Part shown: one piece after another, positions 10,289 to 20,474 of the stretch
Numbering within the stretch: position 1 is the stretch's first letter
How the letters are laid out: each line of letters starts with the position of its first letter
Assembly: GCF_000430505.1 (NCBI RefSeq)
Contig: NZ_AUMD01000020.1
Span: forward strand, 124,001 to 188,000
DNA: 64,000 bases
Direction: 5' to 3'
DNA from: Eisenibacter elegans DSM 3317
GTDB lineage: Bacteria > Bacteroidota > Bacteroidia > Cytophagales > Microscillaceae
Translations under genes and position numbers: made by a program
Notes under the pieces: generated by a model
Database searches by the model: none
Told to the model about the DNA's origin: nothing
What the model saw: the letters and a program-made list of their open reading frames with translations, nothing else

Positions 10289-10912
10289 ATGAAACAGTTT
10301 AGTTTATTGGCGATATGCTTATTGGTGGCTTGCCAAGCCCCAAAACAACCCGATACCCTTTTGGAGCCCCAAAAAATGGTGGATATTCTGATTGACTTAC
10401 ACATTGTAGAAGCGCAAGTCAATGACCTCATTAATAGTTCGAAATCGCGGGACTCGCTGCGCTTGGTCTATTTGAGTTTTCAGGAGAAGGTATTTGCCAA
10501 ACACGGTACAGATGCCGATACTTACTATCAAAACTACGACCATTATCTCCAAAACATCAAACAACTCGACCAAGTATACAAGGCTGTGGCGGATAGCCTG
10601 TTGGCCCGTTTTGAGCGCGCCGAAAACAAGACCATCGAGCAAACCCCCGAAGAACAGGAGATTTTGCAACTCATCAAAAATCAAGCCTTCTATGCCGGCG
10701 ACGCATTGGCCATTTACAACGGCAAGCTGCAAAGCAACAACCCTATATTGCAGCGGTTTATAGCACAGTATTACAATATTCCGGAGAACTACCAGAGTGT
10801 CCGCCGCGAGGTAGAAGCAACCCAAGAACGTGAGATGTTGGTGATCTATCGGATGGCTACCGAGCAGTATTACAACCGCGTACAGAAACCCAGCAAACAA
10901 GCGCTCGAATAG
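10289..10912 (+). CDS. DUF4296 family lipoprotein
   Basis: The 207-residue protein begins MKQFSLLAICLLVACQAP, a lipoprotein signal with Cys as the lipidation site, so it should sit in the cell envelope. The segment MVDILIDLHIVEAQVN is the hallmark of the DUF4296 domain, a Bacteroidota-specific family of unknown function; charged helices follow to the C-terminus. The ATG at 10289 was preferred to an in-frame TTG 108 bp upstream because of the signal peptide. The next gene (PfkB kinase) has its own promoter box. Confidence 0.82.
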   Translation: MKQFSLLAICLLVACQAPKQPDTLLEPQKMVDILIDLHIVEAQVNDLINSSKSRDSLRLVYLSFQEKVFAKHGTDADTYYQNYDHYLQNIKQLDQVYKAVADSLLARFERAENKTIEQTPEEQEILQLIKNQAFYAGDALAIYNGKLQSNNPILQRFIAQYYNIPENYQSVRREVEATQEREMLVIYRMATEQYYNRVQKPSKQALE

Positions 10913-10950
10913 GCCTAAAACAGGATTGCGACAAATAATCTGCTTGGCTA

Positions 10951-10982
10951 TTGGTACAAAAGAAGCAGCTTGTGTACCTTTG
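10951..10982 (+). promoter_or_regulatory. Bacteroidota promoter of the pfkB-family gene
   Basis: TTGG at 10951 and TACCTTTG at 10975-10982 are separated by 20 bases, matching the TTTG / TAnnTTTG architecture. The ATG at 11024 lies about 40 bases downstream. Confidence 0.6.
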
Positions 10983-11023
10983 TTGTATTGACCTCATTGT
11001 TTTCACCAAATTTTATCATTGCT

Positions 11024-11947
11024 ATGTCTCTCCTTTCTATTGGTACGGTCGCTTTTGATAGTATCGAAACGCCCTTCGGCAACGCCGAGCGCGTCATTGG
11101 CGGCTCTTGTACGTATATTGCCCTTTCGGCATCGTACTTTGCCCCAAAAGTAAATATTGTTGCTGTTGTGGGCGATGATTTCCCCCAAGCCGATATTGCC
11201 CAGCTCCAAGCACAAGGGGTAGACACTAGCGGCCTGCAAATAAAGCAGGGCGAAAAATCGTTTTACTGGAAAGGCCGCTACCACCACGATATGAATAGCC
11301 GCGACACCTTGGTAACGGATTTGAACGTATTGGCTGATTTTGACCCGGTCATCCCCGAGAGCTATCAAGACTGCGAATACCTGATTTTGGGCAACCTCAC
11401 CCCCGATATTCAACGCCAAGTCATCCACCGCCTCCGCAAGCGCCCTAAGCTGATTGTGATGGATACGATGAACTTCTGGATGGAGGTGGCTATGGACTCG
11501 CTGCGCGAAACACTCAAGCTGGTCGATGTGCTTTCTATCAACGACGAAGAGGCGCGCCTGCTCTCGGGCAAATCTTCGCTCGTAAAAGCGGCGCAAGACA
11601 TCCTCCAGATGGGGCCTAAGTTTCTTATCATCAAAAAAGGCGAACACGGCGCACTGCTATTCCACCAAAATCAGGTGTTTTTTGCCCCTGCCCTGCCGCT
11701 CGAAGATGTTGTAGACCCTACCGGTGCCGGTGATACTTTTGCCGGTGGCTTTATTGGCTACTTGGCACAAACCGGAGACATCTCTTTCGACAATATGAAA
11801 CGTGCCATCATTTATGGCTCTGCCATGGCTTCTTTCTGTGTAGAAAAGTTTGGCCCCGAAGCCCTTACCAAACTTACCGCCGAGGCGCTCAACGCCCGCA
11901 TTCGTGAGTTTGTAGACCTTGTACAGTTTGAAATCGAGCTGCAATAG
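11024..11947 (+). CDS. PfkB family carbohydrate/nucleoside kinase
   Basis: A 307-residue ribokinase-superfamily enzyme that phosphorylates a sugar or nucleoside with ATP. It starts MSLLSIGTVAFDSIETPFG with the N-terminal GG motif following (VIGGSCTYIAL). The C-terminal signature DPTGAGDTFAGGF near residue 229 carries the catalytic Asp and the anion hole. The ATG at 11024 aligns with the family start; the TTG at 10970 does not. The substrate cannot be read, although adenosine kinase-like and sugar kinase homologues of this form are frequent in Bacteroidota. A strong terminator follows. Confidence 0.9.
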   Translation: MSLLSIGTVAFDSIETPFGNAERVIGGSCTYIALSASYFAPKVNIVAVVGDDFPQADIAQLQAQGVDTSGLQIKQGEKSFYWKGRYHHDMNSRDTLVTDLNVLADFDPVIPESYQDCEYLILGNLTPDIQRQVIHRLRKRPKLIVMDTMNFWMEVAMDSLRETLKLVDVLSINDEEARLLSGKSSLVKAAQDILQMGPKFLIIKKGEHGALLFHQNQVFFAPALPLEDVVDPTGAGDTFAGGFIGYLAQTGDISFDNMKRAIIYGSAMASFCVEKFGPEALTKLTAEALNARIREFVDLVQFEIELQ

Positions 11948-11977
11948 GCTTCTTTTAAATATTTTTTGAAAAAATTG

Positions 11978-11999
11978 CCGCCCCTAGGGGCGGTTTTTT
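11978..11999 (+). terminator. Rho-independent terminator
   Basis: CCGCCCC and GGGGCGG form a perfect GC-rich palindrome around TA, followed by six T residues, 30 bases after the kinase stop. Confidence 0.85.
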
Positions 12000-12222
12000 G
12001 TATCCAGTTTTTACCCCCTCAGCTACTACTGTATTTACCCAGAGGCTATATCCGGTAAAACAACTACGTAACATTTTACTAACAAAAGCAACAATACATT
12101 CAAGTTATAACACATACCTTACGTAAGTAATTTTGACAGCTGGTATATACCTATTAATCGACACAGCGGGTATTTTTGTCGAAAAAACCAATGTATACAA
12201 ACCTTAAAACACAATAAGCCCG

Positions 12223-12230
12223 TACCTTTG
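12223..12230 (+). promoter_or_regulatory. Possible -7 box for the type B cargo gene
   Basis: TACCTTTG matches TAnnTTTG exactly but no good -33 partner is seen. It would give a leader of about 185 bases before the ATG at 12419. Confidence 0.4.
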
Positions 12231-12418
12231 TTTGATATAGTAAAATGTTTTGGGAGTTTTTAGGGAATAGAAGTATAAAAAAATAGGAAAAAAAAGAATA
12301 AAAACCCACGTAATAAATCAAGCTATTTCAAAGAACTTATACACCCCACCAACCCATCTGCTTAACTTAATTATCATTTTTTCCAAATTACTTTCCATAG
12401 TCAAATACTTACAAACTT

Positions 12419-15400
12419 ATGATGACACACCAACCCCGTTTGTTGCTGCTGCTGTTAGCTACATTGCTCTTCGGATGGAGTATCGCTGAGGTACAAGCCC
12501 AAGAAGGGACGCGGCAGTTGATGCCCCCTGATGGGAGTAATAACCCACAAGGTACTTGTTACATCACCTTTAGACGTAGCCAAGCCCCTAACTTTGCGTT
12601 GGAAGGCGCACGCGAATCAGATCGTCTACACATTCATCTCAAAGCTGGTGAAAAAGTCTATTTTGGCATGAAACTCGGTACAGGAACAGCAGCCAACCTC
12701 TCGTTCCGTTTCAAAGACCCTGATGGAGTCGATGTTACTGGGTTTGCACGCCAAGTAGTGCCCACCAATGCAACAGCAGGGCTTAATAACGACCCCGGCT
12801 ATATTGACAACTATAGTCAAGCCATCACTGGCCCCAATGGCATCACCAAAAATGGGAGTACCATTACCACAGGCTACACTCCGAGAAGCTTTACAGCCAC
12901 TAAAACAGGAGACTATTACATAGAGTTTCAAACTTGGAATGCTGGCAGTTTTGGTAGTGTGGTAAACACCAACCCGCCTGCCTATAATATTGAGTTTTTC
13001 GACATCACTGTTACAGATGGAAATGATGTATTGGTAAGCGCTCCGGGCAACCCCAACGAATCAGTTGGGCGCTTGTGGTCGCGCAACTGGGGACTTAGCT
13101 CCAATGGTTTCAACAACTTTATATCTACAGAGTTTTTTGTATATACTTTTGATGGCTTTGTAAACAAGTTCAAAGCCCAAATGGCACCTTTTGTGTTTAC
13201 GGTCGTCTCTAACAGTTTTGGCACAAACCGCACAGGAGATGCATTATTCAACCGTAAAAGCTTTAGAGGTGATGCTATCAACCGTGCCGGTACAGACATC
13301 GCAGAGCACAAAATATTCTTAAACGACCCTGACATCAGTGTATACCCCAACAGTACTATACAACCGATAATCAAGGTTTGGTTCAACCAAGTACTACTGC
13401 TTGATTTTGACTACAGTCGTACACCTCAGGAACTTCCCCCTCAGCCCCGATGCCATCAATGTGATGAAAAATGCCTTGGCAGGTTGCCCACACGAGTCTA
13501 TGGCCTTGTTTAGGGTCGAATCAAACATTGTAGGTCAGCTACAGATTGCCTTAGACGTTGATAAAAATGGTTATGACTTCAGCGCTTCGTCCAACGATGT
13601 TATTTTATTTAGAGATATTACTCCCGGCACTACTTATCTTCCTTGGAACTTGAGAGAGCGCCAAGGCGAAGTCCATACTGCCGGAACAGGCTTCGATGGG
13701 CAAATCATCTTTATGTTGGCAGGTATTACGCACCTTCCTATGTTTGATGTGGAGAACTTCAATGGCATTACACAAAGTGCTGTACGCCCGTTTCAACGCC
13801 TCAGCAGCGTTCTTTATTGGGATGATAGCGATATCTTGACCGGAACAGGTGGCTCTCTGACTGTGCACCCAAACTCTTCTATTTTCCAGCTAACCAACCC
13901 CCTACTCCTGCTGGTGTTGAAAGGCGCTGGGTGTATAATGGTAATAATGCAACAGCCAATAATGGTAACGAAAATACCCTTAACTCTTGGTTTGCAGGTT
14001 TGGATTTGCAACGCTCATTCACCTATAATGTCGTAGATGCTGACCTCTGTGTCAACAATGACCACGACCGTGATGGTATTTTTGATATCATCGATCTTGA
14101 CGATGACAACGACGGTATTCCTGACATCATCGAGGTCGGCCATACCATCCACCCCAACGTAGACCTCAATGGCAATGGTATCCCAGATTGGATAGAAAAC
14201 AACCCCAACAACATCATAGACCCCAGCCAAGACCACGACAATGACGGCATCCCCAACTACCGTGATGCTGACCTGCCGGGCTTTGTCGATGTCAATGGTG
14301 ATGGTATCAATGACAACTTTGACCGCGACCTCGACGGTATCCCCGATATTTTCGACCTCGACTCCGACAACGATGGCATCACGGACTATGCCGAAGCCGG
14401 TGGGGTGAATGATCCCAACCAGAACGGTATTGTAGGCAACGATGGCATCAAAACATTATATGGCAGTACTAGCAAGCCGCTCGTGCTCTCAGACGTAACA
14501 GACGCGGACTTTGATGGTATCATCGACAGCGTAGACCCTATCATCTTTGGCGGCACTCCGGGAACAGCCCTAGGTGCTTATACCCCCGGCGCTGGTACTC
14601 AGACAATGCCTGATGCTGATAACGACGGCCTACCCAACTACAAAGACATCGATTCGGACAATGATGGCATCATAGACCTTATCGAAAGCCAGGCCAACGC
14701 AGCCGTAACTGGCGGCATTGTACCTCCCAATCCTCCTATACAGCTCAGCGGTATGGATGCTGATGCCGATGGTATCGACGATGCCTTTGACCGCTATTTC
14801 AACTCCGCCAATACCACGCCTCCCTTCTTGCCTTATGGCGACCCAATGGGGGGAACGTTTATCACGCCTATCAACACCGATGGCGCTGACCAACCCGATT
14901 ATCTCGACCTCGATGCTGACAACGACGGTGTGCCTGATTTTGTAGAGGGCTACGACGATAACAAAAACGGATTCAGCATTGATGATTACCGCAAACGTGG
15001 TGCTGATTTTGAAGCTGCCAATGGCAATCCGGGTATTTATGGTACGGTAGATGCCAATGACAATAACATCCCTGATTGGCTCGAAGGCGCTCCACGCCCG
15101 GCATTCCTAACACCCGGATCGCCAAGCTACCGCGATACCAACGGCAACGGACTGGTAGACTTGCTAGACCCCAACACTAACGGAGGCCTGCGCTATGGCG
15201 GTACTGCCACCGGCCAACCAGACCGCAACGACGATGGCAACCCCAACTACCGCGACAATACCCCCGCCGGCTCATCGCCACTGCGCTGCGCAGGCCCTGA
15301 CCTGACCTTGGTAACAGGCGCTACACAAACTGCGATTTGTACGGGTAGCAGCACCACCCTCAGCATCAACAACACACAAGCCGGGGTAACCTACCAGTTT

Positions 15401-16645
15401 ATCAATGAGGCCAACAATAACCCTGTAGGCAACCCTATTGTGGGCGATGGCAGCACACAGTCCTTCAGCTTCACCCCTGCCCAGTCTATGGTACTGGTAA
15501 TTGAAGCTACCCAAGGCACTTGTGTAGACCGCCTCAACAATAAGGTAAGCCTGACGGTAAGCCCCATAATCGATGCCAATACGGCTGTAACTGTAGCTAG
15601 CGGCGTGGTGTGTGTGAATGGAAATACCGACATCTTGGTCAACAACAGCCAATCAGGAGTACGCTACCAGCTCCGTGCCAACGGAACAGATGTCGGCGCT
15701 CCACAAGACGGCAATGGTGCTACGCTGACATTCAACACCGGAAACCTCAGCGCCAGTACAACATTCACCATTTTGGCCAACAGCGTGAGCTGCGGACAAA
15801 GTGTCGAGCTCAACACCAGACCCAATATCTTACTCTTCGGTGAGTTTACCCCAGCCCTGACAGCCTCGGCCAACAGCTTCTGCCTTGGTAGCAACTTCAG
15901 CCTGACTGTGCCCAACAGCCTCAACGGCGTGAGCTACCAAATCAGGGTAGGTGAAACCAATGTCGGACAAGCACAGAACGGCAACGGACAAGATCTTGTC
16001 TTTGAAGTAGGCCCGCTCACAGCCACTACCGCCTACCAAGTAGTAGCCACTAGCAACAACTGCACCGGCGAACAGCCCCGTACAGCCTCGCTGACAATCA
16101 GCGCCTTGCCCGCTCCTACCTTGCAGCTAAGTGTAGACAATGCTGTAATCAACCCCGGCGCTACGGCTACCATCACTGTCAGCGGTGCCAATACGTATAT
16201 CTGGAACAATGCCCAAACGATTGTCAACCAATCGGCTACCGGAAACCAGATTGTTGTACGCCCTACGGCAGATACCTACTATACCGTAGAAGCGACGGAC
16301 ATCAACGGCTGTAGCCGCAGAGACTCCATACTCGTTAGAGTAGAAATCGGGCAATGTAACCTCTTCCTGCCCAATCTCTTTACGCCTAATAACGACGGCA
16401 ACAACGATCGCTTTATCTTGCGCGCCAACAACCTTACTGCCGTAGATTTCCGCATCTATGACCGTGCCGGAAACTTGGTATACCGCACTACCAATGTCAA
16501 CGAAGCTACCCAAACAGGATGGGACGGCAAACACAATGGCCAAGACCAACCTATCGGGATGTATATCTGGACCCTGAGCGGACAGTGTGGCGGACAGCCT
16601 ATCAACTACCAAGGCAATACTGGTAAAGTAAATCTAGCAAGATAA
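12419..16645 (+). CDS. Type IX secretion type B cargo, calcium-repeat/Ig-like adhesin (two frameshifts)
   Basis: One ~1,408-residue surface protein is interrupted by two single-base shifts that cancel. Frame 2 runs from the ATG at 12419, frame 3 from about 13440 to 13898, then frame 2 to the stop. Each shift lies in a five-C run (13436-13440 and 13898-13902); removing one C from the first and adding one to the second restores continuous protein. It has a signal peptide ([21 protein letters not shown]) and a large N-terminal beta domain. Thrombospondin-3-like calcium repeats follow ([20 protein letters not shown] and many more, 14.04-15.26 kb), then about four Ig-like repeats (15.3-16.3 kb). 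The gliding-associated C-terminal domain ([23 protein letters not shown]) ends the protein. Such CTDs direct secretion through the type IX system as type B cargo. Confidence 0.88.
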
Positions 16646-16675
16646 CTTCTAACTACTAAGGCTACTCTTTCTTCA

Positions 16676-16692
16676 GCCCGCCCAAGGGCGGG
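16676..16692 (+). terminator. GC-rich hairpin between cargo and PorP gene
   Basis: CCCGCCC and GGGCGGG form a tight palindrome around AA, 30 bases after the cargo stop and 30 before the next ATG. There is no T tract, so it may be a processing or attenuation structure rather than a full terminator. Confidence 0.45.
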
Positions 16693-16722
16693 TTGGGGAA
16701 ATGAGCACGCCGACTACCCACA

Positions 16723-18216
16723 ATGATTATGAAAAAATTATGGTTTTTCGCAGTGTTGTTACTGTTTTGGGGCGCTACGGCGCTACAAGCTCAGGAAGAC
16801 TTTAACTTCGCTCAGTACCACAACACCCCCTTTATCAATAGCCCGGCGATGATTGCCAACCAAGAGCATATCGCCTTTACGCTCAATTACCGTAACCAGC
16901 CCAATGCCACCGGCGAGGGCTTCCGTACGGCCATCGCCTCTATCATCCACCCCTTTTTGAAGCGCTGCTCCGAAGAACGTTTTGGTGCCTTGGGCTTGGC
17001 CGTACTGAACGACCGCCCAGGGGAATTTCTGAGCAACAACGGTATTATGTTGACCTATGCACACCGATTCCGCATTGCCAACCCTACCCCCAAGCGCCAA
17101 TTACAGCACTTTGTCAATGTAGGCCTACAAGCCGGGTATTTTCAGCGTGGTGTCAATCTCAATGGATTGACCACCGACTCGCAGTTCAACGGAGGGATAT
17201 TTGACCCCAACGCCGCCAGCGGCGAAAGCTTTAGCTCCGAGTATAGAGGCTATACCGTGATTACGCCCAGCGTGATGTGGTTTATGAATGATGCGCAAGG
17301 CCGTCAGAAAGCCTATCTAGGCGTCTCTGTTTTCAACATCAACCGCCCACAAACTTCGTTTTACAACGACATTACTGATGTCTTGCCACACCACTGGACC
17401 ATCATCGGGGGGGCAGAGGTGTTCTCCAACGACCGCTTGGCCCTTATCCCTACGTTCCGTTGGATTAACCGCTCCGGCTCTGATGAGTTAACGACAGGGC
17501 TTTTTGGCAAGTATAAAATCAATGGCGCTGCAAACAATCCCTTGGTCAAAGCCGGAAATGTGAATGCCGGCCTCTGGTATAACCACAACCAAGCCTTTGT
17601 GGCCTGTGTAGAGTGGGAACAACCGCAGTACACCGTGGCGCTCAATATGGATTTGCCTACTTCGCAAAACTCGCGCAACTGGCAAGGACGCAGTACTTTT
17701 GAGTTTACCATCGCCGTCAGGCTCTTCAAGAAGATGAAGCGTTGCCCACTCACCAATGCCGACCCTATCGATATGGCTCCTTATGTCGAGCGTCCGGTCA
17801 ATGTCAGCAATAAACTCCCAATGCTCAACATCCCTGAGCAGCCGATGCTGATGAAGGAACGTGCGCGCAAACTCCAACAAGGGGTATTCCGATTCAAAAC
17901 TGGTAGTGCAGAGCTTGACGAAACCTCCACAGAGTTGCTCGACGAAGTAGCCGAAATTATGCTTGATTTTACTGATGCCACCATCGAAATCGAAGCCCAT
18001 ACCGACAACGTCGGCAGCCGTGCCGGCAATATCGCCCTCTCCAAAAAACGTGCTGAAGCATTGCGTGCCCTGGTTCTCCAAAAATATCCGGGTATAGACC
18101 CCAATCGTATCAAAATCTCTTGGCACGGCCCCGACAAACCTGTTGCCCCCAACGATACCGAAGCCAACCGCTATCTCAATCGTAGGGTAGAGTTTAGGGT
18201 TACTTACCCCGACTAA
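16723..18216 (+). CDS. PorP/SprF-family outer-membrane protein fused to an OmpA peptidoglycan-binding domain
   Basis: The 497-residue protein has a signal peptide (KKLWFFAVLLLFWGATALQAQ). Next comes a PorP/SprF-type beta-barrel of ~310 residues (YHNTPFINSPAMIANQEHIA, GALGLAVLNDRPGEFLSNNG, LGVSVFNINRPQTSF). The C-terminal ~120 residues are an OmpA domain (FRFKTGSAELDE, IEIEAHTDNVGSRAGNIALS, NRRVEFRV). PorP/SprF proteins serve the type IX secretion apparatus, and SprF is needed for surface display of the SprB adhesin, a type B cargo. The position right behind a type B cargo fits a dedicated partner. The OmpA tail would anchor the barrel to peptidoglycan and is not present in SprF itself. ATG 16723 or 16729 could be used. 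Confidence 0.88.
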   Translation: MIMKKLWFFAVLLLFWGATALQAQEDFNFAQYHNTPFINSPAMIANQEHIAFTLNYRNQPNATGEGFRTAIASIIHPFLKRCSEERFGALGLAVLNDRPGEFLSNNGIMLTYAHRFRIANPTPKRQLQHFVNVGLQAGYFQRGVNLNGLTTDSQFNGGIFDPNAASGESFSSEYRGYTVITPSVMWFMNDAQGRQKAYLGVSVFNINRPQTSFYNDITDVLPHHWTIIGGAEVFSNDRLALIPTFRWINRSGSDELTTGLFGKYKINGAANNPLVKAGNVNAGLWYNHNQAFVACVEWEQPQYTVALNMDLPTSQNSRNWQGRSTFEFTIAVRLFKKMKRCPLTNADPIDMAPYVERPVNVSNKLPMLNIPEQPMLMKERARKLQQGVFRFKTGSAELDETSTELLDEVAEIMLDFTDATIEIEAHTDNVGSRAGNIALSKKRAEALRALVLQKYPGIDPNRIKISWHGPDKPVAPNDTEANRYLNRRVEFRVTYPD

Positions 18217-18233
18217 AATCAGACATCTCACTA

Positions 18234-18270
18234 ATCAGCCGCCAGCTCAATACTGGCGGCTGATGTTTTT
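18234..18270 (+). terminator. Strong Rho-independent terminator
   Basis: ATCAGCCGCCAG pairs perfectly with CTGGCGGCTGAT (12 base pairs, seven-base loop), followed by five T residues, 17 bases after the PorP-OmpA stop. Confidence 0.9.
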
Positions 18271-18352
18271 CTACAGGCTTTTGCTCCTTGGCGGTTACCT
18301 ATGTTTTGAATAACTCGACAACCACCAGAGGAAGCACGTTGAGGGTGTCTTT

Positions 18353-19735
18353 TTATTGCAATATTTTTTCTATCCCTTGGTGCAGCCTAGTCAAGATTTC
18401 GGACGGCTGGGTAATTTGCCACACATTAATGATTTTCTCTAGCAACGTACTGGCTATCAATATCATAAAAGCACCTTCTACCCCGTGTCCGGTACAGTCT
18501 GCCACAATCAGGATAACCCTCCCTTCTACTTCATCAATCCAATAAAAATCACCCGAAACCACATCTTTAGGTCGATATAAGACAAAGTAGTGTTGCAACA
18601 ATTTATCCATTTTTTCTACCCTAGGCAATATGGCTGTTTGGATTTTTTTGGCAGAATGGATGCTGGATTTCAACATACTGGCAGTTTGATACAAGCGCTG
18701 ATTGGTCAGCTCTAGGCTCTCATTGGCCGTCGTGATTTCATCTTGTTGTTGTACCAGTTCCTCATTGACTTGCTGTAGTTCTTTGGCTTGTTGTCGGATG
18801 CGGCGATGTTGTTGGGATATTTTTTGGCGCGAGCGGTAGATGAAATACACAAACACCATCATCACCAACAGGCTGCCCAAGCTCAGATAGAGCAAGGTCT
18901 GTTGCAGTTGTTGTTCTTTTTTTGTTTTGAGAATTTCGAGCTGTCGTGCCTTGCTTTCGGCTTTGAGTTGTTGTTCTTTGGCCTTTAGTCCATCCGCTTC
19001 GAGCTGTTTTTCTTGGGCCAATGTCCGGAGGCTATCCTGTTTGCGCTGGTCTTTTTCTTGTCTAGCCAAGGCGGCGAGCCTGTCGGCCTCGGCTTGTTTT
19101 TCGAGAGCAAGTTTGGCATTGCGTTGTCGTTCGTTTTCTATTTTTTGCAGCTCATTGTCTTTCTCCAGCAAGGCTTTATTCTTGTTGAGCAAGGCTATTT
19201 CTTGTTCTTTTCGGGCTATCTCGGTCTGTGTTTCGAGATTGGTAATGCTCTTGGCTTTGTCTATATTGAAAATAGCATCATCGGTTTGCTTATAGAGTTC
19301 GTGGTATTCGAGCGCCTTCACATAATTTTTCTGCTGCTTGGCATTCTGATAAAGTACCTTGCTGGCATTTTTGACTTCCAAAAGCGCCTTTATTCTTTGG
19401 GCCACAAGCATCCCCCGCTGCGCATAGTCTGCGCTTTGCTCATATTGTTGTTGTTTTGTATAAATTCCGGCGATATAGATAAGGCTATTGGCCATTCCCC
19501 TTTGGTCGCCAATCTCTTGTTGTATCTCTAGGCTTTGATGATGGTATTGGAGTGCTAAGTTCAAACTATCCAAGGCCTCATATACTTCTCCTAGACTACT
19601 CAGAGAGCTGGCTTCTCCTTTTTTATCACGCAGCTGTTGCCGTATTTGTAGTGCTTTTTGGTAATAGGCCAGCGCTTGAGGATACTCCTTGGTGTGTCGA
19701 TAAATATGCGCGATATTGTGAAAGCCGTCAGGCTA
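18353..19735 (-). pseudogene. Relic of a TPR-SpoIIE sensor phosphatase, truncated at both ends
   Basis: About 460 codons remain of a protein of the TPR / transmembrane / coiled-coil / SpoIIE (PP2C-type phosphatase) class. The frame opens after a stop in the middle of TPR repeats (FHNIAHIYRHTKEYPQALAY) and has no ATG, only a TTG at 19573. Two further TPR units, a long Glu/Lys/Gln-rich coiled coil, one membrane segment (LLYLSLGSLLVMMVFVYFIY) and the first ~80 residues of the SpoIIE domain (DVVSGDFYW, VADCTGHGVEGAFM) follow. The domain then stops abruptly at IEKILQ, lacking the second half with its remaining metal ligands. Loss of both ends indicates a non-functional fragment. Confidence 0.8.
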
Positions 19736-19868
19736 AATACTTATTGTAATGGCAGATGAAATATTGAATAGTCCTGATATGATTTTCTAAAATCTGTAAA
19801 GCAAGTGGCATTGGTCTTGAAAACAGCGGGTATTTTGTCAAATAAAGCCAAGGCGTTGGGTATAAAGC

Positions 19869-19892
19869 AAAACCCCCGATTCTCCGGGGGTT
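19869..19892 (-). terminator. Minus-strand terminator
   Basis: AACCCCCG and CGGGGGTT form a stem with a six-base loop and, on the minus strand, the stem is followed by TTTT. It lies 33 bases beyond the stop of the SpoIIAA-like gene. Confidence 0.75.
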
Positions 19893-19924
19893 CGTAAGGT
19901 ACTCCATAAATATGTCATTGTAGG

Positions 19925-20335
19925 CTATTTTGCCGCAAAGCACCAAGCCTGAGCCTCGTCCAAGTCTGAAAAATACTTTATTTGAAACGGCACATTCCCA
20001 CCCTCTTCCATAGTCTGCTCAATAGACAGCTGCGCGATAAATTCCTTGCTCATCATAAAAGCCAAACGACTAAGGCCAAGGTTTATCACCGCCGGAATAA
20101 TTTCTTCTCCTACCCAAGTCTGTGCTTCTGGGGAGATGGGGAAATTAAATTCGCGGGAATCTATCAAAAAAGAGGTGATGGTATGATGCTGAAAGCAGGT
20201 TACATAAAAACTGTTGATTGCCCGAAAATCATCTTCGGGCATGTCAGCACTTTCCGGCTTCCAAGTAGCCCGGAGGTGTTTGTTGCTCGCGTCATAGCTA
20301 ACGCTAATCCAATTGTTTTCTTTCAATACATTCAT
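19925..20335 (-). CDS. SpoIIAA-like (STAS-type fold) protein
   Basis: A 136-residue soluble protein starting at MNVLKENNWISVSYDA (ATG at 20335; a longer frame upstream lacks homology-like character). The alternating strand-helix pattern, a central FLIDSREFNFPISPEAQTW segment and the C-terminal IKYFSDLDEAQAWCFA are typical of SpoIIAA-like/STAS proteins of Cytophaga-type bacteria. The family is usually of unknown role; STAS domains often regulate sigma-factor partners. It lies next to a broken SpoIIE-type phosphatase, and the C-terminal third of a second copy occurs as a relic near 53.2 kb. Assignment is by pattern, not search. Confidence 0.6.
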   Translation of the reverse strand: MNVLKENNWISVSYDASNKHLRATWKPESADMPEDDFRAINSFYVTCFQHHTITSFLIDSREFNFPISPEAQTWVGEEIIPAVINLGLSRLAFMMSKEFIAQLSIEQTMEEGGNVPFQIKYFSDLDEAQAWCFAAK

Positions 20336-20474
20336 GGTGGTGTGAGTTTTAGGGGAAAAATACGTGTTTGTTCTCCCTGATATACGAATACGCAGCACTA
20401 AAGACGATTACATGTTTGTTTTCTTGATAAAAAGTATACTTCCAACCCTTCGCCAACAAGCTAGGCAGCCATTG

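Larger units (their letters stand above)
11948..12418. other. Intergenic region upstream of the type IX cargo
   Basis: This 471-bp gap holds the pfkB terminator and then a very AT-rich leader with a TACCTTTG box at 12223. The remaining ~190 bases before the cargo ATG would be a long 5' untranslated region and show no gene. Confidence 0.45.

Noticed and set aside
12419-13513. A free-standing 364-residue secreted protein
   Set aside because: Its last ~25 codons are out of frame after the first C5 run. The true continuation is in the next frame.
13401-14036. A separate 211-residue protein gene between two adhesin genes
   Set aside because: The segment continues the protein of the frame before and after it. 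Its start and end are artefacts of two one-base shifts in C runs.
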